The notes under the pieces are model-generated. The model was given only the letters and a program-made list of their open reading frames with translations, had not been told where the DNA came from and ran no database searches. DNA of 64,000 nt, from contig OY754466.1 of NCBI GenBank assembly GCA_963575645.1, positions 12,130,001 to 12,194,000 on the forward strand. The letters are read 5' to 3'. Made by a program: the position numbers and the translations under genes. Numbering within the stretch: position 1 is the first letter of the stretch; every line of letters begins with the position of its first letter. Of this stretch, positions 1-11,040 are shown piece after piece. Source of the stretch: Xanthostigma xanthostigma. Taxonomy: Eukaryota; Arthropoda; Insecta; Raphidioptera; Raphidiidae.

Positions 1-536
1 ATAAATTAAATTTTAACGCTTATTGCATTTTTATTATCTTTCTATTTTGAAGTAATCGCGAAAACGCTTGTGACGTCATGCCTCGGTGACAGCTGACATC
101 AGATGCTGTATTTAGGGGTGTAGAGCTGTCCTGCAGAGGTATTTCTTAGAAAGGCATGTAAATTTACTTAATGATATGATTTATATTAAGTATTTTCTTA
201 AAAGTAGGTACTTAGTAGTAAAAATAGTATGGTTTTCTTTAGTTGCAAGCTAAAATAAGCAAAAATAACCTATGACATAAGTGTTACAAAATATCACAAA
301 AAACGAACAAACAACAAATCAACTAATTAAATGATGCAGAAGTGAATGATCGCAACAAAAATTTGAGCGACATGATGATTACTTACTTTAAGTGTTTATA
401 TACTTTTTGATTTACGAAGGCGTGACGTCATTCGGTGTTTCAGTCAACATGGCCGATTGTAGTCTTTTATACTTCTATTTTATTAAAAACCATACTGTCA
501 TCATGCCTATTAAATGTAATGCATGCAAAAATTTAG

Positions 537-828
537 GTACTTAGACTTCATCAATGTTATGACTTACAACATGCGACATCCAAATAACAAAGAGATTGGT
601 TATAATGGACCGATGTATGCGAGCTCTACCGAAAGCGAAAAAAAGAAGCAAGCCGTTGTTACGAGTGCCATCGACATGCTCCTGAATGAAGGTGCTAGCG
701 CCGGAAAGTTGGTACTCGGTATTGCACTCTACGGACATTCGTTCATTTTGGCGGACCCTACCAAGCGATATCCTGGGGCACCGTCCAATGGACCCGGTAT
801 CAATAATGGAAGCGTCCATTATAGACAA
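537..828 (+). CDS. chitinase-like A, exon 5
   Basis: The acceptor is AG at 535-536 and the donor is gtaaga at 829. The length of 292 nt is the same as in both paralogues. The exon enters with the last base of a split codon and leaves in phase 0. Confidence 0.88.
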
Positions 829-1399
829 GTAAGATTGGTAGCAAATAGCAATAAACACAAACAACTCGAATTAAGTTACCCTTAATTTAAGAGTAATCAT
901 TGTCATCTGCAAAGCTTTCTTCTTTGCATCTTCTAGAAGAAACCAGTCATGTCATTTCCTAGTTGAGAATGTAAAAACCCTGGAAATGAGTTATTCCGTG
1001 CATGTAATGAAATATCCAAAAACCTCTTAAGAAAACACGAAATACAGACAGACGTTCACTGATTACTCAAAATTTGATTACAGAAATGTAACAAGTTATT
1101 GAATAAAAATTCGATTATATTTACTTTATAAATTATATGAATTGTCACAGATATGTCAGTTTGTGAATGGCGGTGGTTGGACAGAACATTGGGACGACGA
1201 ACAGAAGGTTCCGTACGCTTTCAAAGGTGACCAGTGGATTGGTTACGACAACGTGCGCAGCGTCCAGTTCAAGTCGCAGTATGCCATGAATAAAAGTCTT
1301 GCCGGGGTCATGTTTTGGTCACTCAACCAAGATGATGTAAGCGGGGTTTGTGGAAGCAAATACCCACTTATAAATGCCATCAAACAATCACTCAATTAG
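537..1399 (+). CDS. chitinase-like protein A (GH18), 3' part
   Basis: Two exons, 537-828 and 1151-1399, encode the C-terminal half of a glycoside hydrolase family 18 protein. Together they match exons 5 and 6 of the complete copies downstream, and the upstream exons, including the one for the catalytic DxxDxDxE motif, must lie left of the window. Visible GH18 hallmarks are a strand-6 motif read as MTYN, GPMYASS, LVLGIALYGHSF, YPGAPSNGPG, WDDEQKVPYAFKGDQWIGYD and the barrel-closing GVMFWSLNQDD with the substrate-binding Trp. The family normally has MxYD, where Asp helps position the substrate acetamido group; here codon 568-570 gives Asn. The protein ends just after the barrel, with no chitin-binding domain. 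It is probably secreted like its paralogues. The reading frame is intact, so I call it a partial gene and not a pseudogene. Confidence 0.88.
1151..1399 (+). CDS. chitinase-like A, exon 6 and stop
   Basis: The acceptor is tcacag ending at 1150 and the TAG stop is at 1397-1399. The 249 nt equal the length of exon 6 of copy B, with which it shares a nearly identical tract in its first half. Confidence 0.88.
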   Translation: MCQFVNGGGWTEHWDDEQKVPYAFKGDQWIGYDNVRSVQFKSQYAMNKSLAGVMFWSLNQDDVSGVCGSKYPLINAIKQSLN

Positions 1400-1433
1400 A
1401 TATTATGATGTATTAGATTAATGCAATGTACTT

Positions 1434-1454
1434 AATAAAATAATACTCAATAAA
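1434..1454 (+). terminator. poly(A) signals of chitinase-like A
   Basis: Two AATAAA hexamers, at 1434-1439 and 1449-1454, lie 35-50 bases after the stop codon of copy A. Confidence 0.6.
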
Positions 1455-1559
1455 ATAGATTTTAATAATAGCCCCTTCTTTTTTTAACAATTTGAAATAG
1501 ATACGACACAGTAATTCTAACTCAAAGACCATGATCTAGATTCTAGACACACACGGCAA

Positions 1560-1835
1560 ACACTAACGCTCAAGTGTAGAAAGCTGTTTCTTTTATTTTG
1601 TAGATCTGTCAGAAATAAACTAGTTAAGCATGTTATGATTAATTTGTTCATGACGTGAAACATATCATGTAGGTGACCATGGCGACGAATAGCAAATGTC
1701 ATATTGAATACTAGCCATTACCCGCGTCACCTCACGCAATATCAGAAATTTTATTTTCTATATTATAATCAAATGTCAACATTTTTGAAGTTGGAATGGT
1801 CCCATCGCCTAATTGGCTGGAATTTTTTTGTAAAA
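1560..1835 (+). repeat. truncated copy of a dispersed repeat
   Basis: This stretch matches the 3' part of the longer repeat at 25095-26000 and, inverted, the one at 11041-11870. The shared landmarks are the segments around ccatggcgacgaatagcaa and aatggtcccatcgcc. No coding potential is seen. It occupies much of the A-B intergenic region. Confidence 0.65.
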
Positions 1836-2449
1836 CTCCTAGGATTGTGGCAAAATCCCGGATTTTACGATATTCCTACGACAAAAATACCTACTTTCAA
1901 AATACTTATTAATAACTAGGAGAAACCCACAATCTCTGGTAGTTCGTGATCATGTATAATTATCATTATCTTTTATCTGGGTGGAAATTCAAAGTTTATA
2001 TTATGATTTAGATATAGTTTTCCGGTAGCGCTTATCAAACGCAAATACCTATATATTAAAGAAGAGAATCATTTTATTGTTAGCATAGCATAGTTAAAGT
2101 CAGCATAAAAGTAAGAAAATCGTTAGTTTTGGAAAATAAACTGTTACATGTGAATACTAATAAGCTTAAAATGTATTTTGCATAATATTTACCTGGATTT
2201 AAATAGTAATTTCGACAAATTTTGACAACAATAAAAAAATAGGTATGTTCATTTTGTGAAACTATAAAAGTTACAAAGATAATAATTGTTTTAACTTGTT
2301 CAGAATTTGTTTATTCGGTTGTTTTTGTGAATAAAAATATCTATATAAATAATAAATACAGTTTGCACAAAGTATTGATTCAACTGTTAACATATTGTAA
2401 CAATAAAGCAATTGAAATCTTAGATTAACGTCTGAATAGAAATCTTCAA

Positions 2450-2714
2450 TTCAAATAAATAAAATTAATTATCAACCAATTTTTCAGACTGTATATTGAC
2501 AAAAAATTATAAAAAAAAATCAGTCTTAAGTAATTCTATTGTAAAATAAGTAGATACTAATTCATTTTTAGGTATATTTTTTGGATTAAATATTTCTGAT
2601 GAAGATCCAAATCCGGACCTAAACGTCATTTATTCAGATATTGATCAATTTAATTTTATAATTTTTTGTCAATCTACAGACTGAAAAATTGGTTGATAAT
2701 TTTATTTATTTGAA
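2450..2714. repeat. inverted repeat with hammerhead-like core
   Basis: The left arm (about 2450-2515) and right arm (about 2655-2714) are inverted copies of each other, both containing ttggttgataat or its complement. Between them lies ctgatgaagatcc followed by taaacgtc (2596-2627). A related sequence lies in the opposite orientation at about 40440-40570. It sits between copies A and B. Confidence 0.65.
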
Positions 2715-2998
2715 TAAAGCAATTGATTAGATGAACTTCAAATTGTGTAGATTAAGATAGACGTATACTTATTCAAAATTGTTTAACATTTCAAAAAAAG
2801 ATAATTTACAAAACAAAACACCTTGCTTCTCTCTGTAGCTATGGTTCGTTTATCACTTTTGGAATTTCAAGTGTCATCTACTCCCATTTAATTATTACAA
2901 TTTTTTTTGTTGATTCACTGTATAACAATACTTGCCGTTTCAGTAATCTAGATATCTATGGTCGATGGTGATATTAGACTTAAATTTGTCAAAAAATG

Positions 2999-3006
2999 TA
3001 TATAAA
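2999..3006 (+). promoter_or_regulatory. possible TATA box of chitinase-like B
   Basis: TATATAAA lies 112 bases before the ATG of copy B. The spacing leaves room for a short 5' leader. A real TATA box is plausible in this AT-rich DNA but not certain. Confidence 0.4.
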
Positions 3007-3117
3007 AAAACAAGACTAATTAAAACTCGCATATGTTGTTGATATTTTTAGTTAATCGGTGTTTAAGATACGAAATAACGTAAACTATTTCTTTAGGGTG
3101 TTGTGAAAAGAATAACA

Positions 3118-3181
3118 ATGAGGAACTATCATTTGTTTTGCGTATTTTTCTGTGTTTTACTGCAAGCAGTTTGGAGCGCAA
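3118..3181 (+). CDS. chitinase-like B, exon 1 (signal peptide)
   Basis: The ATG at 3118 is followed by 21 codons for a signal peptide rich in Phe, Val, Leu and Cys. The exon ends in phase 1 before gtaagt. The size (64 nt) is the same as exon 1 of copy C, which supports this start. Confidence 0.85.
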
Positions 3182-6100
3182 GTAAGTATTTTTTTTCGAA
3201 ACTATAATAAATAATAATGCTTAAGATATTAAATAGTTTTTCACTGGATTTTGGCCGCCATTGTTTAAGATGGCGGCACGCCTAGGCAACTAGATAAACC
3301 CTGAAACATACCCAAAAATCAAAATGCCCTAACGTAAGGAAAAATATTTTTTTCATCTCCAATGACTAGACTATAAGAGAGAACAAGTAAATATATTATA
3401 AAACATTTACAGAAATGACGATCTGCTACTATCCGAGCTGGTCTCATTACAGTAATCTGCCCGTTAAAGACATCGACCCAAATTTGTGCACGCATTTGAT
3501 TTATTCATTTGTTGGAATTGGTTCTGACGGTTCCGTACGAGTCACGGATCCATATCTTGAGTTACCCAACGGCTTAAGTAAGTATTCATATACATAGGTA
3601 ATATTTTCAAGTCGTTAAAAATTAAATTACATTTGAATATGAAAAAAATACATAAAATGCAGCGCGTAGTTATGTACAGTCGAACCTGGATAAGCAAGAG
3701 TTCAAAGGACAACGATTTCTTTTTCGCTTAGGGCGGTTTTTCACTAACCCGAGTTTCTAGCTTATAGAGATACAGGAGTGGTCTTTCTCACTTATAAAGG
3801 TGTATAAAAACTATACAAAAACAATGTTAGTGAGTTCAGCTATTTATGACTCATTCTTAAATTTCGCGGAACTATTTATATGCTCGACTATCGCTTATAG
3901 AGGTACAGGCAAGTCGTAGTCTCAGTTACAGAGGTCTCTTATTTCTCTTATTTTCTCACTTATAGAGGTTTTAGAGGGTTACAAAGACGGTACCTGGCAA
4001 TTACTCTCAATTAGAGAGTTTTCTCGGTTACCCAGTTCTCACTCACTCAGGCTTGACTGTATAATATATTAATCCCGAAGCACACTGCAGAATGTTGCAG
4101 ACAGTAAAAAAATAATACCGGCAGTGTGTCAGTCAAGTAACTCACACTTTTTAACAAATTTTCACAACCGAGTCGTTTATTTATAATTGAAAACTTGGCA
4201 CCCAGTTAGATCATATTTCCTTTTTCGGAAAAGCCGACAAACACACATGTTTTTTGTAACGCTTTTTTACATATATGCTTTTGGTGGGTTAACTATTATT
4301 ATTGTAACAAAACTGTCTTGTTCGTGGTGGAAAATATTTATTTACAATAGTGAAACGTTAACAAAACAAATAAACAAACAAACGAAAGGTACTTCTTTAT
4401 AACGTACAGAACCAAACAACAATTCTAACTAATAAAATAAAATAAAAGAATACAAAGTCACTGTTTATGTACACAAAATATTTACAACACAGGAACACAC
4501 CAAAATTTATTTAGCACATTTATTTATTAACTATATATACAGTTCATTTATTTATTTCAGCAGTTACGTCAGTACTGTTTACGATACTGACTGTTAATTT
4601 ATGTTACTACTATTTGTCGATTGTTCACTCGATGAGACACCATGTATGATTGCCTGCGACTGAGCTATTCTGTGGTTTATATATGCGCTGGATCGTTTTT
4701 TCCTTTCTTGCATACATTGTTATTTGGAATTTGGCAACAAAGCCCTTTTTACATATGCATATTGTTACAACAACAAGCCGATTGTTTTTGCGCCACAACA
4801 ATCTGTGTATCATTGTTAAAATGACGAGCCGATTGTTGTTAGACAATAATTTGTGTGTCATTGTTAGAATGACGAGCCGATTGTTATCTCACGGAATCCT
4901 TTGGCACCGCAACGGGGAGCGTGTAACATTATTATAATTATCATTTATTTTTATTTGCAGACAATTTTGCAAATTTCAACGCTTTGAAAAAAAAGAATCC
5001 TAACTTAAAAACTCTGGTTGCAATAGGAGGTTGGTCGGAAGGATCTACAAACTTTACAAAGGTCAATATTTTACTAGAATTCGTAAAAATAAACATACAC
5101 ATATTGATTATTTAGACACAGATCTTAGCTAAAAAAGATATTCAAAAAGTTAAAACAGTCAAAATATACTTAATTTAAAAAAATCTTAATAATTTAGGTA
5201 GTAAATGACGATTCACTACGAAATAAATTTGTTGATAATGCATTAGCATTTATTAAACAATACGGTTTCGATGGACTTGATCTGGACTGGGAATACCCGA
5301 ACGCAAGAGGTGGCAAACCGTCAGATAAGCCGATGTTTACAGCACTGATAAAATCTTTACGCCAAAAATTCAATCCGTATGGATATTTGCTGAGTGCAGC
5401 CGTGCCTGCCGATAGATATCAGATTGACCAATCATACGAAGTGCCAAATCTTAATAAGTAAGCACATTTTTTCACATTTTATTATTTTACGCAGGGTCAG
5501 ATCTAGGTTTTTCCGGGACCTAGGACTTATTGAAATCCACTGAGGCATAATTTTTGTTCAGATTAAGAATCTTTAAATTTAGGTTTAAAATTCATTTTTC
5601 ATAACATCAAAATCAGAGTTGAAACTCGGTGACTTGATAAATTCACCCAAAAAAATGTCGAAATGCACGCAGAAAACTGTCAAAATTCATCTAAAAAATT
5701 GTTAAAATTCAGCCAAAAAATTGTTAAAATTCACCCAAGATCCTGATAATATTTATAATCATTAATACCTATTTACAAGTTTTTTATGCGATAACTGCTC
5801 ATTGTGAAAAAGAGTTAGGAATTTATGACAATAAATCATATTTTTGCAGCCCTTGACACTCGGGGGCCCAAGGATTAAGCCCTATTAGTTTCTATGTAGA
5901 TCCGCCCCCTGCTTTTACGAGTATAGTTAACTAAGAAGATTCACCAGTTGCCCTGTTGAGTCTATCTGATGGGAATATTTTGCAAGCCCATGCTGCACTT
6001 TTTAATTAAATATAAACATAACCATCATATCGAATTTTACAAACTATAATCATTTCCAATTTTGAAAGCAAATTTATAAAATCAGGTCTTTAATATTTAG

Positions 6101-9100
6101 ATCAAACATTAATATGCTGACGACTAATATAAAACAATAATTGCATTTTAATGGAAATACTTTATCACAGAAAAACAACGCGGTTTGCACATTTAATAGT
6201 AAATACCTAGGCAAATAGACGTTTCCTTAATTATATCAATCATACCACATAATCACTCATAATACCGTTGTAGGTTAAATTATCTCCAATAGGTATTTTT
6301 TCCCGGCTTCCTTTTAACACTGAATTGTAAAATAAACACTTGCAACTATTACATTATATAGTTACAACAGTAAATAGTTATTGGCGTAACTAGTAGTCTA
6401 AGTCATTCATCGCGCTGACAGGTCATGACTTAGCCTACAAGTTACGCCCATAATTTTATTCAACAGTTGCGCGTTATTCATGTTTTAATTATAATGAGAT
6501 GTTGTAGATATCTATTTATTTCTTTATAAAAAAAACTGTCTATACTAACAGCACCAAACAGCACGATTCAATGTTTTGGTTTGAGGTTAGCCGGTTATGA
6601 ATAAACTCCATGTCGAAAACATTCGGCCTCTCAATTTTAGCCTCAATGGGTAACAACGGAGTTGTTGTTACCTACTATTTCGTTACGACTCAGAAAATAG
6701 TTACGTTTATTTTCATTACTCCACAATGGCCGAGCTAGTAGGAATCTTCATTGAGTTATGACAAGTAATTGTCACCAGTCGGTAAATGGCTATTGAGGGT
6801 TCGGTTTTTAGGCATAATAAAACGTGAATAACGCGCAGGAGTTGAATAAATGAGATTTATGACGCAAGGACTTTTAATTCCGGATAAATATCGACACAGT
6901 CAATGAAATAATCGATAAATGAATCAACTTTATACTCTAACGATTCATATTACTTCAGAAAATTACATGTTCCATCCAACTACCCATTTTACGACGAAGT
7001 ACCGAGCGGGGTGGCATAGCGGTGAGAGCACTAGACTCGCATTCGGGAGGTACCGGGTTCGAATCCCGGAAGGGGCAGATTTGGCTGGGAGTTTTTCCCA
7101 CTGCTTCTCGCCGAGAAACGGTAATTCCTGTACCGGTCATCTTGTTGAGGTTTTCCATGGTGTCCCACAATAATTCCAGATAAATATCGAGATGGTTTCT
7201 TATTCAAGGCCATGGCCGATTACCTGTTAAATTCCTATGCTCAAAATTTGCTTACCTTATCCTAATTTCCTAAAAATTCCTTCATTCGCCCATTGCTATT
7301 AATTAAGTTGAAGTTTAAAAATAGTAGAAAATAACGGGAAGTGTGGTAGTGAAAAAAAAAACACAGTAATGGTGCGAATGGCGTCTGTTATGACATGAAG
7401 TCGAGAAACGGACGTTAAACGCATTATTATTTATTTATTTTACAACGAAGTGTCTAGACCAGCGTTTTGTAAAGAGGATTACTGGTCAGCGAAGTAAAAT
7501 AGGGGTCTGGCTGAGCCAGGACCAGATATTATTAGATACAATTAAATGTAATGCATCTAAAAATTTAGGTACTTAAACTTCATCAACGTAATGGCTTACG
7601 ACATGCGTAATCCCACTGACGCACAGATTGGTAATAATGCGCCGATGTACGCAAGCTCTACCGAAAGCGCAGACAAGAAGCAAGCCGTCGTCACGAGTGC
7701 CATCGACATGTTTTTGAGTAAAGGTGCCAGCGCCAATAAGCTGGTACTTGGCATTCCACTTTACGGACATTCGTTCACATTGGCGGATCCGAACAAGCGG
7801 TATCCTGGAGCACCGTCCAAAGGACCCGGTATCGACGATGGCAGTGTTCCTTATAGTAACGTAAGATTCTTGTTTTCTGATAAGTTATCAATCCCAGTAT
7901 TCACGTAATGCACCTATATCAGCCTCCCTCGCTGAATTTTCTTGGAGGAACAAGCTATGCCAACTCATCCTGGTTCAAAGGAAAAGACTGATGTGCAAAA
8001 TTTATTAAACTTATTAGAGCCACTTTTGAAAAAAAATAGTTGCCAGTTTTTACGATTTCGTTTCGATGCGTGACCATCGCACGCATAAAAAATTTGAGCC
8101 AAATCGATCGGGTGGTTTAGGTTGTTCGGATGACACTTGCATATATTTTTAAAGCCATTTTTGGATTCAGAATATTTGAAAAAAATTTTAAAAAAATGGA
8201 AATTAAAAAGGCTTCGTTCGAATTTGTAGATTACCTATACAGTATGTAAACACGTAAGGTGCACATAGGAAAATTAACATTGGGAAAAAATGACTGGATC
8301 AGAGTGAGCCTTGAAATCTTCTTTTTCAATTTGACAGATAATATTCTTTTGCAAAATGAATGTGTATACTACCGAAGAAAATATTCAAATGATTACAACA
8401 TAATCGGACTTTTTTATTAATGGGATATTAAATTCCCAAAAATACTTAAATATGGTGCGAGATCAAATATCTCCGCCTATTCATGTTGAACCTAAAGACA
8501 TTGGGTCATTGATTTACCAACGCACATACGTCATACCAGTCAGACATTTTTGAATGAAATGTTTCCTAACAGATGGAGTTGTTATTTTTGTACAAAAAAA
8601 TTAAAATAATGATTTATAAGAGTTTTTTATTATTAAAAAAACCAAGTAAAATAAAAATAAATAAAAATAAAATAGTAATCCTCAAGATTACCACGATAAT
8701 TCAATAGAAATAACAATTAATGCAGTCATGGCTAACTCTGATCTAAGTATTTTTTCCCAATGTTAATTTCCCTATGTGCACCTTACGTATTTACATACTG
8801 TATAATATATAATGCTGTCATAAAAAATATTCATAGCCTCGAATAAACTATAGAAATAAATTATTATTGTTATAAAATAATTGTGACAGATTTGTCGGCT
8901 TGTGAACGGCGGTGGCTGGACAGAACACTGGGACGACGAACAGAAGGTTCCGTACGCTTTCAAAGGTGATCAGTGGATTGGTTACGACAACGTGCGCAGC
9001 GTCCAGTTCAAGTCGCAGTACGTCGTTAACAAGGGTCTCGCCGGCGCAATGGTTTGGGCACTCAACCAAGATGATGTACGCGGAGACTGTGGAAGCAAAT

Positions 9101-9138
9101 ACCCACTTATAAACACCATCAAACAATCACTTCATTAA
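3118..9138 (+). CDS. chitinase-like protein B (GH18), complete
   Basis: Six exons (3118-3181, 3413-3577, 4961-5061, 5198-5457, 7569-7860, 8890-9138) join to 1131 nt, 376 aa. Residues 1-21 are a hydrophobic signal peptide ending VWSA. The mature part starts KMTICYYPSW, the usual first barrel strand of GH18 proteins. Motifs in order are LVAIGGW (95-101), FDGLDLDWEYP (134-144) with the proton-donor Glu142 and Asp138/Asp140, MAYD (205-208) with Tyr207/Asp208, and GAMVWALNQDD with Trp350. These match an active endochitinase hydrolysing beta-1,4-GlcNAc polymers outside the cell. There is no linker or chitin-binding domain, so it is shorter than moulting chitinases. It lies 1.7 kb after copy A and 3.1 kb before copy C, all on the same strand. 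Other GH18 activities cannot be excluded. Confidence 0.92.
3413..3577 (+). CDS. chitinase-like B, exon 2
   Basis: Acceptor tttacag and donor gtaagt. It encodes ICYYPSW and LCTHLIYSFVG, the first and second barrel strands. It is 21 nt shorter than exon 2 of copy C because that copy has seven extra codons after the first strand. Confidence 0.9.
3677..4059. mobile_element. pogo/Tc1-mariner-like MITE
   Basis: The element starts cagtcgaacctgg and ends ctcaggcttgactg, and is flanked on both sides by TA (3675-3676 and 4060-4061). Internally it repeats variants of cttatagaggt. The 383-bp length and lack of a transposase frame make it non-autonomous. It sits in intron 2 of chitinase-like B. Confidence 0.75.
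4961..5061 (+). CDS. chitinase-like B, exon 3
   Basis: Acceptor tttgcag and donor gtcaat (a weak donor). It encodes LVAIGGWSEGS, the conserved GGW motif of barrel strand 3. The 101 nt equal exon 3 of copy C. It is too short to stand out as an open frame but is certain by comparison. Confidence 0.9.
5198..5457 (+). CDS. chitinase-like B, exon 4 (catalytic)
   Basis: Acceptor aatttag and donor gtaagc; 260 nt as in copy C. It carries FDGLDLDWEYP with the catalytic Glu and then LLSAAVPAD, barrel strands 4 and 5. Confidence 0.92.
5492..5911. mobile_element. hAT-type MITE
   Basis: The termini are cagggtcagatctagg and ctatgtagatccgccccctg, inverted and similar. The flanks are attttacg (5484-5491) and cttttacg (5912-5919), an 8-bp target duplication with one mismatch, as expected of hAT elements. 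It has no transposase. It is in intron 4 of chitinase-like B. Confidence 0.7.
7001..7436 (+). mobile_element. tRNA-derived SINE, copy 1
   Basis: It starts ccgagcggggtggcatagcg (polymerase III A box) and has the B box gggttcgaatcccgg near base 60. A conserved body and an ATT-rich tail follow. The 14-bp flank ttttacgacgaagt is repeated after the tail with one mismatch (7437-7450), as expected for LINE-driven insertion. It is in intron 4 of chitinase-like B. Confidence 0.88.
7569..7860 (+). CDS. chitinase-like B, exon 5
   Basis: Acceptor aatttag and donor gtaaga; 292 nt. It encodes MAYD, GNNAPMYASS, LVLGIPLYGHSF and YPGAPSKGPG. The surrounding intron ends closely resemble those of copy A, so A and B are the most recent duplicates. 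Confidence 0.92.
8240..8800. mobile_element. MITE with 70-bp terminal inverted repeats
   Basis: The two ends (8240-8310 and 8730-8800) are nearly perfect inverted copies starting cagtatgtaaa. Each side is bounded by TA (8238-8239 and 8801-8802), suggesting the Tc1/mariner group. There is no coding sequence. It occupies over half of intron 5 of chitinase-like B. Confidence 0.8.
8890..9138 (+). CDS. chitinase-like B, exon 6 and stop
   Basis: Acceptor gtgacag ending at 8889 and stop TAA at 9136-9138; 249 nt. It encodes WTEHWDDEQKVPYAFKGDQW and GAMVWALNQDD, closing the barrel. Confidence 0.92.
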   Translation: MCRLVNGGGWTEHWDDEQKVPYAFKGDQWIGYDNVRSVQFKSQYVVNKGLAGAMVWALNQDDVRGDCGSKYPLINTIKQSLH

Positions 9139-9205
9139 ATACGACGTAATGTTATTATCATGCAGTTAATGTAATGAACTTAGATTGTAGATTATAGACA
9201 ATACT

Positions 9206-9211
9206 AATAAA
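9206..9211 (+). terminator. poly(A) signal of chitinase-like B
   Basis: AATAAA lies 68 bases after the stop codon of copy B. Confidence 0.6.
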
Positions 9212-9524
9212 ATCTATTTTAGTAACAGCATAGTCTTTTTTTTACACTATTATTATAGATTGTAGAAAGGACTGTTAGAATATCTAGTTTGTTAATGATC
9301 TTTGATCGTGATTTTAATATAAAAAAAATACTGTAGAATTTTAAATCGATTCTGCTCGAAAAATAATTGATCGTATGAAACGTTATTTTTTTTTTTAAAC
9401 TGACGTCAACACGTATTTAACATAGTTTTTTAACTTCTCTTACTCCCCCCTTAACTCCCATAAAGACAGCTCAAACGGTTATTGATATATTAACGTCTAA
9501 AAATAGGCATTTTTATCACTGACT

Positions 9525-10010
9525 GACAACTAAAAAATGTATTATTGCTTTTGTTTTTGTAAATTAATTAAAATACAGCAACGCTGAACAACGTCTGCCA
9601 TCTGACTGCTTTAATTTTAAAACAACGTCAACACTTCGATCTGTCATCTGAGCTTCTTATTGTAATACAACAGACACAATACTGCATACTGCCATCTGAC
9701 GGCTTTAATTTTGAAACAGCGAACAACGCTGAACAACGTCATGATGTCATCTGACGGCTTAGCTCTACGCTTTTGCTACTTGCGCCTCTATATGACAATT
9801 TTAGTAAAATATTTCTTCGATCTGTCATCTGAGCTTCATTTTGTAATACAACAAAAAGAAGAACGTTATAAGCAGTGTGAAAAATTAGAAACGAATTGAA
9901 TACTTGCAATCATATTTAAAAAATAATTTTATAATTTCAAAAATAATTTTATAAAGTGATAATTATTATACTTATTTAGTGTGAATAATTCGCACAGGTC
10001 ACACTAGTAT
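9525..10010 (+). repeat. dispersed repeat, copy 1
   Basis: This stretch is repeated in the same orientation at 35735-36222. Both contain multiple internal units built around gccatctgacggctttaatt and cttcgatctgtcatctgagc. No protein is recognisable. Its start also matches 33060-33130 in inverted orientation. Confidence 0.75.
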
Positions 10011-10015
10011 TGGTA

Positions 10016-10266
10016 TATTTAGTTACGGCATTCACCTAAAAGGAAACTTATTTTTGAGATACATTGTGCAACATTTTTTATTGATGCTCAGCTCTTATTG
10101 GTCGTAGCGTGATATTATATGTATAGCCTATAGCCTTCCTCGATAGATAGGCTATCAAAAAAAAAAACTCTTTTCAATTTGAACTAGTAGTTCCTGACAT
10201 TAGCGCGTTCAACCAAACAAGCAAACAAACAAACAAACAAACTCTTCAGCTTTATATATTAGTAGA
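10016..10266 (-). mobile_element. truncated Helitron-like element
   Basis: Read on the minus strand it starts tactaatatataaagctgaa and continues through the gagtttgtttg tract and aggctataggctatac. These are the head sequences of the Helitron-like copies at 22861 and 36659. The 3' end with the gctag terminus is missing. Confidence 0.7.
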
Positions 10267-10436
10267 TAACAATCTATGATTTTTTTTTTAATACTTGAAC
10301 TAAGACAAAAAACAAAATTATAATACTTGGAAATAATAGATTAAATAATTATTTAAATGATGCGTTGTTTTAGTTTAATGTTTCAGCTGCTAAATGTTGA
10401 TTTTATCAAAATACAATGTAGACAATGTGCAAAATA

Positions 10437-10921
10437 CACCTATCCCCCGATTTACACGGTAGATACGTTCCTGAGAAAAACGAGTAAATCGAAAATTAAA
10501 AATTTTCAAGTCAAAACCGTGTAAATCGAAAAGCTTGCAGAAAATGCATAATTTTGCTATTTAACAGTTGTGATTTTTTTCAATATTTTTAGGTGTACAC
10601 AGAAATAAAAATAAAATGCAATGACAGGTTAAAATATGTAATATATTACGAAAACACTGTTTTTTTATTTAATTACAATACATTAAACAGAAGAACAAAA
10701 AATAAAACTTTAATTTTATGCGAAGAAATACAGACACAGTGTGCGTGTGCAGCAAGTCAGCACATAAGCTCGGGATTCCCCGTGAGATGTGTACACAGCG
10801 CACGTGTTCAATCACAGTAGCATTTAGTAGAGTGCGATAAAAACAAAAAAAAAACTTATTTGGAAAACCGTGTAAAAGCGAAAACGTGTAAAACAAGTAC
10901 CGTGTAAATCGGGGATGGGTG
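10437..10921. mobile_element. Tc1/mariner-like MITE
   Basis: The ends cacctatcccccgatttaca and its near complement at 10896-10921 form terminal inverted repeats. TA flanks both sides (10435-10436 and 10922-10923). Subterminal copies of accgtgtaaatcg recur inside. Short frames within are not conserved proteins. Confidence 0.75.
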
Positions 10922-11040
10922 TATTTAAAAAAAATAATTTGGAGTGTGGGTATTACGACCTGTGACTACAGTGCATTATCTGTATAATGACGATTGTAGA
11001 TTAGAGACGCTCGACAACTAAGGTTATAAACGGATCTGTA

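Noticed and set aside
7005..7076. True tRNA gene at the SINE head
   Set aside because: A and B boxes are good, but the sequence continues into a conserved body and tail with target duplications and occurs five times, so it is a SINE.
5458..7568. Additional coding exon in intron 4 of chitinase-like B
   Set aside because: The 260- and 292-nt exons join perfectly across it as in copy C, and the interior consists of a hAT MITE, a SINE and AT-rich DNA.
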